From: Thermophilibacter provencensis
GTDB lineage: Bacteria; Actinomycetota; Coriobacteriia; Coriobacteriales; Atopobiaceae
Direction of reading: 5' to 3'
Length of the DNA: 64,000 nt
Assembly (NCBI RefSeq): GCF_030372065.1
Contig: NZ_JAUDEA010000007.1
Span: forward strand, 1 to 64,000
Shown: positions 52,044 through 59,193 of the stretch, piece after piece
Numbering within the stretch: position 1 is the stretch's first letter
How the letters are laid out: each line of letters starts with the position of its first letter
The notes under the pieces: model-generated
Databases searched by the model: none
The model's input: only the letters and a program-made list of their open reading frames with translations
What the model was told of the DNA's origin: nothing
Position numbers and translations under genes: made by a program

Positions 52044-53252
52044 TCAGCGCGGCGCGAACACGAGCACCAGGACGAGCACGACGACAACCACGACGACAAC
52101 GGCCGCGCCGAGAAGCGCGAGCCTGGACCCACGCGTCTGCGCGCGCAGCGTGCGCTCGCCCTCGGCGAGGCTCTCAACCTCGGCCTGCTGCGTCTCAACC
52201 GCGCGGCGCTGGCTGGCGATGCTCGCCCTCAGGCGCTCCGTCTCCTCGGGCGTGGCGTGAACGCCCTCGGTCTCGTCGAGAAGGGCCTGGGCGTCGTCGT
52301 GCTTCTCGGCAGCCTCGTCGTATGCGGCCTTTGCCTCGTCAGCGGCCTCCTTGCGCTGGGAGATCTGCTCGTCCAGCGCCTTCTCCTCGGCCTGGGCCTT
52401 GGAGAGAAGGTCCTCGTACTCGCCCTTCTTGGACTCGTGCTCGCGCTTTGCCGCGTCTGCCTCGCGCTGGGCGCTCTCGAGGGACTGCCTCTGCGTCCAG
52501 AGGTGCGTCTGCGCCGCGTCCACGGCTGCCTGGGCGTCCTTGGTGGCAACGCCCACCTCGGCGCGCGCCGCGTCCACGTGGGCAAGCTCGGCGGTCACCT
52601 CGCCCTGCAGCTGGCGGAGCACGTCCTGCGCGGCGCCGTTGGTGCGCGCGCGGGCCAGCTCGTCCTGAACCTTGCGCAGGCGTGCCTGGGAGGAGTCCAC
52701 GGCGCGGTTTGCCGAGGAAATGCTCTGCTCGCGGCGCTCGGAGGCATCCTTGACCTGGCCCTCGGCGGTCTTGACTGCGCGCTTTGCCTCGCCTACGGCG
52801 CGGTTTGCCTCGTCCAGGCGCTCGCGCGCGGCCTCGGCCATGCGCTTGTAGGGGCGAAGCTCCTGCTCGTGGTTGTCGCGCATCTTGGCAAGGCGCTCGT
52901 CGAACTCCGCCGCCTCGGCTTCGAGCTGCTCGATCTTTCTCTGCTGCCTCTCGAGCTCCTCGTTGGTCCGCTCCACGATGCCGCTCTGCTCGGCAACGAT
53001 CTGCTCGTAGTTTGCCTCAAGCTCGTCTCGGCGGGCGAGAGTCTCCTCGTCGCCCTGGAGCCTCTCGGTCATGTCGCGCAGCGTGGCGCGGGCCTCCCCG
53101 TGGCGGCGCGAGGCAGCGTAGACGTCCCTCACGGCGGAGATGCCGCTCCTCAGCGTGGAGGCGGCACCACTCGTGGCCTTGCGCAGCGCGTCCTGTGCAT
53201 CGTTCAGCCCGCTCTTGTCGGTGTCCCTCTGCTCGTCGCGCTCGTCTGCCAT
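52044..53252 (-). CDS. coiled-coil protein with C-terminal membrane anchor
   Basis: A 402-residue protein of unknown function. Residues about 60-370 are almost entirely heptad-like coiled coil, rich in Ala, Glu, Gln, Arg and Lys. The last 25 residues form one very hydrophobic helix (LLGAAVVVVVVVVLVLVLVF) ending in a short basic tail. This is a tail-anchored layout with the coil in the cytoplasm. It could be a cell-division or envelope-linked scaffold, but no family motif supports that. ATG at 53252 follows GAGAGGAGACCACC. It is convergent with queA and divergent from ptsH. Confidence 0.78.
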   Translation of the reverse strand: MADERDEQRDTDKSGLNDAQDALRKATSGAASTLRSGISAVRDVYAASRRHGEARATLRDMTERLQGDEETLARRDELEANYEQIVAEQSGIVERTNEELERQQRKIEQLEAEAAEFDERLAKMRDNHEQELRPYKRMAEAARERLDEANRAVGEAKRAVKTAEGQVKDASERREQSISSANRAVDSSQARLRKVQDELARARTNGAAQDVLRQLQGEVTAELAHVDAARAEVGVATKDAQAAVDAAQTHLWTQRQSLESAQREADAAKREHESKKGEYEDLLSKAQAEEKALDEQISQRKEAADEAKAAYDEAAEKHDDAQALLDETEGVHATPEETERLRASIASQRRAVETQQAEVESLAEGERTLRAQTRGSRLALLGAAVVVVVVVVLVLVLVFAPR

Positions 53253-53475
53253 GGTGGTCTCCTCTCAAGAGGCGCCGCGCGCCCCATCGGCGTACTCCTC
53301 TCCATTGTGCCCCAACAGCTCGCTCGGCCCCCAAAAAATTCCGCTGAGCGCCCATCTTTGCATCCTTGCCGAGAACGACGGCACCAGTTGTCGCTTCGTT
53401 TGCTAGGATATAACGCGTTATCGGGGGAACAGATGTCCCCGATTGTCAGGGAAATCTGGAAAGGGAGTTTCAGAC

Positions 53476-53748
53476 ATGGTTTCTAAGCAGACGAGCATCA
53501 TCAACGCTACCGGCCTTCACGCGCGCCCCGCTTCCGTCTTTGTGACCGAGGCCAAGAAGTACCAGTGCAACGTCACCATCAAGAACGTTGACAAGGACTC
53601 CGCTCCCGTCAACGCCAAGTCCATCATGATGATCCTGGCCGCTGGCCTGGGCACCGGCACCAAGGTTGAGGTTGCCTGCGACGGCGCCGACGAGCAGGAG
53701 GCCCTGGACGCCCTCATCGCCCTCATCGACTCCGGCTTCGGCGAGTAG
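53476..53748 (+). CDS. ptsH: HPr phosphocarrier protein
   Basis: Small carrier of the sugar phosphotransferase system. The 90-residue protein has the phospho-accepting His15 in GLHARPAS and a regulatory Ser in AKSIMMILAAG; because of a 3-residue insertion before it (DKDSAP), the Ser aligned with Ser46 is residue 49. The Ser site is typical of HPr regulated by HPr kinase in Gram-positives. ATG at 53476 follows AAAGGGAG. No ptsI follows; a terminator ends the unit right after the gene. Confidence 0.95.
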   Translation: MVSKQTSIINATGLHARPASVFVTEAKKYQCNVTIKNVDKDSAPVNAKSIMMILAAGLGTGTKVEVACDGADEQEALDALIALIDSGFGE

Positions 53749-53781
53749 TCGTAGGGACACCTTCCATCACTCGATGGTTTG

Positions 53782-53811
53782 GCCCGGCGCCCGCGCGGCG
53801 TCGGGCTTTTT
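53782..53811 (+). terminator. rho-independent terminator of ptsH
   Basis: GCCCGGCGCC (53782-53791) pairs with GGCGTCGGGC (53797-53806) with one G-U pair and a 5-base loop, followed by TTTTTG. It lies 34 bases after the ptsH stop. This is the clearest classical terminator in the window. Confidence 0.9.
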
Positions 53812-53890
53812 GTGTGGCGTGGGGGCTCTTCTCGGCGCCGGGTTCTTCTCGCCGTGTTGCCCTTCTCGCCGGTCCCAGACGCTTAGGCCG

Positions 53891-54033
53891 GTTTTGGGCA
53901 AAATGTTTGATGCAAAACGTCTCAAGCCCGATAAAACCGATCAGCCGAGAAGGACTTACCTGCGCATTTGTTGCCTGCGCCTCACCCGGAGCGCCCTCCA
54001 CGTGGCTCAAACATAAAACCTTTTGCCCAAAAC
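53891..54033. repeat. 143-bp element bounded by GTTTTGGGCAA inverted repeats (B4)
   Basis: Begins GTTTTGGGCAAAATGTTTGA and ends ATAAAACCTTTTGCCCAAAAC. Exactly as long as the copy at 25584-25726. Internal block GCCGAGAAGGACTTACCTGCG (21 bases, 53953-53973) aligns with the equivalent block there. It lies between ptsH and tgt. A CAAAAGTACGG...GGACAC block follows at 54088, like the one before B2. Confidence 0.75.
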
Positions 54034-54216
54034 CACCCCAAACCTCTCGGCCGGGTGCTTCCGGCGAGCCCGGGGACCCCTCAAAACGCAAAAGTACGGT
54101 TTTTAGGACACCTGGGGGACCTTGGACCTTGCCCCCGTCCCCGCGCCACCGTCTTTTGTGTACGATGTGACCCCGAGCCCACCAACCGCCTGCCCGGGCG
54201 AGAAAACCGAGGACCC

Positions 54217-55356
54217 ATGGACCAGAGCCTCTTCACCTATGACATCCTCGCCGAGGACCCCGCCACTCACGCGCGCACGGGCGTGCTGCACACCCCCCAC
54301 GGGGACGTGCCCACGCCGATCTTCATGCCGGTGGGCACCAAGGCCACGGTGAAGGGCCTGCTCCCGTCCTCGCTCGAGCAGATCGGCACCAAGATCCTGC
54401 TCGCCAACACCTATCACCTCTCCATGCGCCCCGGGGCGGACCTCATTGCCGAGATGGGCGGCCTGCACGACTTCATGGGCTGGCGTCACCCCATCCTCAC
54501 GGACTCCGGTGGCTTCCAGGTCTTCTCTCATGAGGAGTTCTGCAAGCTCTCCAACGACGGCGTGCGCTTCCGCGCGGTTGACTACGACGGCCGCTGGGTC
54601 ACGTGGACGCCCGAGGACAACATGGACATCGCGCAGAAGCTCGGCGCGGACATCGTGATGCAGCTCGACCAGTGCGTGGGCTACCCGGCCACGCGCCGCA
54701 AGGTGGAGCGCTCCGTTGAGCTCTCCAGCATGTGGGCAGAGCGCTGCTATGCGGCGCACACGCGTCCCGACCAGGCACTCTTTGGCATCGTGCAGGGAGG
54801 CATGCACCTCGACCTGCGCCTGCGGAGCCTGCGTCACCTCGAGGAGATCGGCGACTTTCCCGGCTACGGCATCGGCGGCTACTCGGTGGGTGAGGACCAC
54901 GACACGATGTTCGAGTCCCTCGCGCCGCTCGTCTCCGAGCACATGCCGCGCACCAAGCCGCGCTACCTCATGGGCGTGGGCAACCCCACCACGCTCGTGC
55001 GCGCCGTCGCCTGCGGCGTTGACATGTTCGACTGCGTGCTGCCCACGCGCACGGCGCGCACCGGCAGCGCCTTCTCCAGCGAAGGGCGCCTCAACTTCCG
55101 TCACGCCCGCTTTGCGCACGACCACGGCCCGCTCGACCCGGCGTGCTCCTGCCCCACCTGCACCGGGGGCTTCTCGCGCGCGTACCTGCACCACCTCGTG
55201 CGCCAGAAGGAGATGCTCGGCTCCATCCTCATCTCGCAGCACAACATCTTCTACCTCCTCGACCTCATGAGGCGCATCCGCGAGTCCGTGGCGGCGGGAA
55301 CCTACGGCGCCTTCGTGGACGACTGGATGGCGTCGCCCGCAGCGCAGGACTGGTAG
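54217..55356 (+). CDS. tgt: tRNA-guanine transglycosylase
   Basis: Inserts preQ1 in place of guanine 34 in tRNAs with a GUN anticodon, the first tRNA-level step of queuosine synthesis. The 379-residue protein has GTKATVKGLLP, NTYHLSMRPG, the catalytic ILTDSGGFQVFS near residue 90, LDQC near residue 150, GGYSVGE near 222 and the zinc ligands CSCPTC...H near residue 310. ATG at 54217 follows GAGGACCC; the open frame further upstream crosses repeat B4. With queA and queH nearby, three late queuosine steps are encoded together, though not in one operon. Confidence 0.96.
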   Translation: MDQSLFTYDILAEDPATHARTGVLHTPHGDVPTPIFMPVGTKATVKGLLPSSLEQIGTKILLANTYHLSMRPGADLIAEMGGLHDFMGWRHPILTDSGGFQVFSHEEFCKLSNDGVRFRAVDYDGRWVTWTPEDNMDIAQKLGADIVMQLDQCVGYPATRRKVERSVELSSMWAERCYAAHTRPDQALFGIVQGGMHLDLRLRSLRHLEEIGDFPGYGIGGYSVGEDHDTMFESLAPLVSEHMPRTKPRYLMGVGNPTTLVRAVACGVDMFDCVLPTRTARTGSAFSSEGRLNFRHARFAHDHGPLDPACSCPTCTGGFSRAYLHHLVRQKEMLGSILISQHNIFYLLDLMRRIRESVAAGTYGAFVDDWMASPAAQDW

Positions 55357-55374
55357 CCGCGCGACTCCTTCAGT

Positions 55375-55650
55375 GCCGAGAAAACCCCGTCTCTGTACCA
55401 CGATCCGGAAAACGCGGCGAGAAAAACCCGACTCTGTACCAAGGGCCTCACGGGCGCGGGTGCCGCGACGGTACAGAGGACGGCTCTTCTCGGCATGCTG
55501 GCCTGCGGCGTGGTACAGAGCGCGGCATTTCTCGGCGCAGCTGGTACAGAGGGTCCCTTTGCTCGGCAGGGAAGGCCGGGGCGTGGCACAGCCCCCCGGT
55601 TTTCTCGGCGCGTCTTCCAAGATGTGGTGCAGCCCCTGGGTTTTCTCGGC
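55375..55650. repeat. phased 26-bp repeat array A6 (2 forward, 5 reverse units)
   Basis: Forward units start at 55375 and 55416; reverse units at 55469, 55511, 55542, 55584 and 55625. Steps are 41, then 42, 31, 42 and 41 bp; the 31-bp step is the only three-turn step in the window. The array fills most of the gap between tgt and the recJ fusion gene. Confidence 0.9.
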
Positions 55651-55780
55651 ATCCGATGCGGCATCACGCGCTCGCGGCGCCGCTCGGGCTCGCTGGAGGA
55701 GTTTGTCCGCCCCCTCTGGTAGAATCTCTCTCGATAAACAGCCGGGCGCCCGTGGCGCCCACCCTCGTGAGAGACGCAGT

Positions 55781-55873
55781 ATGACAAACGAGAAGAACCT
55801 GCCCCCGGCGGCTGCCGTCGGGAGCCTGACCGTATCAACCCACGCCGGGAGGGCCGCGTCATGGCGGGCCTAG
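55781..55873 (+). CDS. possible 30-residue leader peptide before recJ fusion
   Basis: ATG at 55781 with GAGAG upstream opens a 30-residue frame (MTNEKNLPPAAAVGSLTVST, then HAGRAASWRA) that ends 13 bases into the next gene. A TAGAAT-like -10 lies about 60 bases upstream. Its only support is position and a plausible ribosome-binding site; it may be a coupling leader or chance. No family is recognised. Confidence 0.25.
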   Translation: MTNEKNLPPAAAVGSLTVSTHAGRAASWRA

Positions 55874-58800
55874 CGCAGAGCCGGCGGTGGAACGTCCTGC
55901 CCTCCAGCCCGGAGGCGGAGCGGCGGCTCGTCGCGGAGCTTGGCATATCGCCGCTCGTCGCGCGTGTGCTCGTTGCCCGCGGTCACGCGTCCCCCGAGGA
56001 TGCCCGCGCATTCCTCTCCCCCTCGCTCGAGCGCGACTGGGGGGACCCGCTCTGCATCCCCGGCATGGACGCCGCCGTCTCCCGCGTGAAGGAGGCCCTC
56101 GAGCGCCACGAGACGATCGCGGTCTTTGGCGACTTTGACGTTGACGGCATGACCTCGGCCTGCCTGCTCACGCTCGCGCTGCGCCGCCTGGGCGCCGACG
56201 TCCACCCCTTCATCCCGCGTCGCTTTGGGGAGGGCTACGGGCTCTCCCGGGAGGCGCTCCAGCGCGTCTTTGCAGAGTGCGCCCCGCGCCTGACGGTGAC
56301 CGTGGACAACGGCATTGCCTCCGCGCGCGAGGTCGAGTGGCTCGTGTCCCAGGGCGTCGACGTGGTGGTGACAGATCACCACGAGCCCTCGGACCTCGTG
56401 CCCACGGGCGTTCCTGTGACGGACCCCAAGCTCTCCGAGGACTGCCCCTCGCGCGAGCTCGCCGGTGCGGGCGTTGCCCTCAAGCTCGTCTGCGAGCTCG
56501 GTCGGCGCCTGGGCGCCCCGGAGCTCTGGCGCGACTACGTTGACATTGCCGCCCTCGGCACGCTCTCGGACATGATGCAGCTCACGAGCGAGAACCGCGC
56601 GCTCGTCACCGAGGGCCTCGAGCGCATGCGCCACTGCACGCGCCCCGGCCTCGTTGCCCTCGCGGCAACCGCGGGGGTTGACCTCGCCCAGATTACGGCC
56701 GACGGGCTGCCCTTCTCGATCATCCCGCGCCTCAACGCGGCGGGCCGCATGGGCTCGACCGACGTTGCGCTCGAGCTGCTCCTCACAGACGACCCAGCCG
56801 AGGCGGCCGTGCTGGCCGGCAGGCTCGACGCCGTCAACACCGAGCGCCGTGAGACCGAGGCGGCCCTGTCCGAGGCCGCGCTCGAGGAGGCGCGCCGCAC
56901 CTACCACGGGGAGCGCGTCGTCGTTGTGGGCGGGGAGGGGTGGCACGAGGGCGTCAAGGGCATCGTCGCCTCGCGCCTGGTGAACCAGTACCACGTGCCC
57001 GCCATCGTGTTCACCATCGCCGACGGCATCGCGCGCGGCTCCGGTCGCTCCGTGGGCTCCGTCGACCTCTTCCGTGCCGTCGAGCGCTGCTCGGACGTGC
57101 TCGTGCGCTTTGGCGGGCACTCCGGGGCGGTGGGCGTGACCTGCGAGGCCGCGCGTCTCGCCGAGTTCCGCGCGCGGCTCGGCGCGGTCCTGGACGAGCT
57201 CCCCGCCGAACAGTTTGAGGACACGGGCGAGGTTGCCGCCATCGTCTCCCTTGGGGAGCTCAGCGTTGAGTCGATTGACTCGCTCGAGCGGCTCCAGCCC
57301 TTTGGCCAGGGCAACAAGCGCCCGCTCCTCGCGGCATGCGGCGTGACGATGCGCAACCGCGCACTCGTGGGAGCCGATGCCTCTCACCTGCGCTTTGTTG
57401 CCACCGATGGCGTGAGCTCCGTTCCCGCCATCATGTTCCGCGCTCCGGACCCCGCGCGCGCCGTTGAGTGGGACGGCGCCGTCGACGTGGTCTTTGAGGC
57501 ACTCAACGAGACCTGGCAGGGCCGCACCAAGCCCAAGCTCATGGTCAAGGACGTCATCATCCGAGATGCGCCCGACGCGCCCGACGCGCTCGCCACGACT
57601 GCAGACGAGCTCGAGCGGGACGCCGAGAGGCCCATGGCCCCCGTCGCCGAGGACGACGCCGTGGAGCCTGCCCGCGCTCGCCGCGCCGAGCTCGCGCGCC
57701 TCTCCTACGACGAGCTCACCGACGCGCTGCGCCGTCAGATGATAGGGGAGAGCGCCCTTCTCCCCGCGCAGGCGGCGGCGCTCGAGCGCCTTGCCGCCGG
57801 GAGGTCCTGCCTTGCCGTCATGGCCACGGGTCGCGGCAAGTCCCTCGTCTTCCACCTGCACGCCGCCCGCGAGGCCATAGCGCACGGGCGCGCGAGCGTC
57901 TTTGTCTACCCGCTGCGCGCGCTTGTTGCCGACCAGGCCTTCCACCTGCGCGAGGCGCTTGCCGAAGTGGGCGTCTGCGTTGAGGTCCTCACCGGTGAGA
58001 CCACCTCCCCGGAGCGCGAGAGGATCTTCTCGGCGCTTTGCGCGGGGGAGGCGGACGTGATCCTCACCACGCCCGAGTTTCTCGCCATCCACCGCGCGCT
58101 CTTTGCGCAGTCCGGGCGCGTGGAGTTTGTGGTGGTGGACGAGGCGCATCACGCGGGCTCGGCGGGACCGCACGCCCGCGCCGCCTACCTCGAGCTCCCC
58201 GCCGTCCTGGCTGACCTGGGCAACCCCGTGGCGCTCGCCGTCACGGCAACGGCCGCCCCGGATGTGGCGGACGGCATCTGCCGGCTGCTCTCCATCGACC
58301 ACGCCGACGTGGTGGTGGACGACGCCTGCCGCGAGAACCTCCTGCTCGACGACGAGCGCGACCTGCGCGACCGCGAGGCCGCCCTCGTCTCGATAGTCGC
58401 GCGCGGCGAGAAGAGCGTGGTGTACGTGAGCTCGCGCGACCAGGCCGTCTCGCTCGTGCGGACGCTGCGCCATCGCGTGCCCGAGCTCGCAGCGCGCATC
58501 GCCTTCTACCACGCAGGTCTCTCGCGCGCGACGCGCGGCAGGGTCGAGCGCTCCTTCCGCGGGGGCGAGCTCTGCTGCATCGTCTCCACGAGCGCCTTTG
58601 GCGAGGGCGTGAACCTCCCCGGCATCCGCCACGTGGTCCTCTACGGCCTGCCCCTCGGGCAGGTTGAGTTCAACCAGATGAGCGGGCGCGCCGGCCGCGA
58701 TGGCATGCCCGCGACGGTGCACCTGCTCTTTGGTGCGCGCGACGTCCGCGCGGGGGAGCGCATCCTCGCCTCCGCCGCCCCCGAGCGCGACCACCTCGTC

Positions 58801-59193
58801 ACGCTCTACCGCACGCTGAGCTCGCTCGCCCGCACGGGCGGGCTCGTCTCGCTGGATGACGACGCGCTCGTGGAGGCGTCGCGCGCGGTTGACCCGCGCG
58901 GGAGGCTCGACTCCCGTGAGGTCTCCGCGGGCCTCTCGGTCTTCTCAGAGCTCGGCTTTTGCTCGGTGACGGGCTTTGGGGACGGCCGGCGCATCGAGAT
59001 GGCCCCCTCCCCGGCACGCATGGAGCTCACGAGCTCTGCCTGCTACCTCGAGGGGCTTCACCTCCAGGAGGCGTTTGCCGAGTTCTGCCGCTGGGCGCTC
59101 AGCATGAGCGCCGAGGACCTTCTCGCCCGGCTCAACCGCCCCATAACGCCGAACTTCGGTATCATCGTGCGAGAGGGGAAGGAGCAGCAATGA
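55861..59193 (+). CDS. recJ: RecJ exonuclease fused to a RecQ-like helicase
   Basis: A 1110-residue fusion. Residues 1-565 are RecJ, the 5'-3' single-strand DNA exonuclease: DFDVDG (91-96), VDNGI (148-152), TDHHE (171-175), ALGTLSD and the DHHA1 motif RFGGHSGAVG, then an OB-like domain. After an acidic linker, residues about 620-1000 form a superfamily 2 helicase: MATGRGKS (Walker A near 655), VVDEAHHAG (near 759), TATA, and QMSGRAGRDG (motif VI near 939). A winged-helix-like tail follows. RecJ and RecQ cooperate in end resection, so the fusion joins both steps. ATG at 55861 follows GGGAGG; the stop overlaps rel (ATGA). Confidence 0.9.
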   Translation: MAGLAQSRRWNVLPSSPEAERRLVAELGISPLVARVLVARGHASPEDARAFLSPSLERDWGDPLCIPGMDAAVSRVKEALERHETIAVFGDFDVDGMTSACLLTLALRRLGADVHPFIPRRFGEGYGLSREALQRVFAECAPRLTVTVDNGIASAREVEWLVSQGVDVVVTDHHEPSDLVPTGVPVTDPKLSEDCPSRELAGAGVALKLVCELGRRLGAPELWRDYVDIAALGTLSDMMQLTSENRALVTEGLERMRHCTRPGLVALAATAGVDLAQITADGLPFSIIPRLNAAGRMGSTDVALELLLTDDPAEAAVLAGRLDAVNTERRETEAALSEAALEEARRTYHGERVVVVGGEGWHEGVKGIVASRLVNQYHVPAIVFTIADGIARGSGRSVGSVDLFRAVERCSDVLVRFGGHSGAVGVTCEAARLAEFRARLGAVLDELPAEQFEDTGEVAAIVSLGELSVESIDSLERLQPFGQGNKRPLLAACGVTMRNRALVGADASHLRFVATDGVSSVPAIMFRAPDPARAVEWDGAVDVVFEALNETWQGRTKPKLMVKDVIIRDAPDAPDALATTADELERDAERPMAPVAEDDAVEPARARRAELARLSYDELTDALRRQMIGESALLPAQAAALERLAAGRSCLAVMATGRGKSLVFHLHAAREAIAHGRASVFVYPLRALVADQAFHLREALAEVGVCVEVLTGETTSPERERIFSALCAGEADVILTTPEFLAIHRALFAQSGRVEFVVVDEAHHAGSAGPHARAAYLELPAVLADLGNPVALAVTATAAPDVADGICRLLSIDHADVVVDDACRENLLLDDERDLRDREAALVSIVARGEKSVVYVSSRDQAVSLVRTLRHRVPELAARIAFYHAGLSRATRGRVERSFRGGELCCIVSTSAFGEGVNLPGIRHVVLYGLPLGQVEFNQMSGRAGRDGMPATVHLLFGARDVRAGERILASAAPERDHLVTLYRTLSSLARTGGLVSLDDDALVEASRAVDPRGRLDSREVSAGLSVFSELGFCSVTGFGDGRRIEMAPSPARMELTSSACYLEGLHLQEAFAEFCRWALSMSAEDLLARLNRPITPNFGIIVREGKEQQ

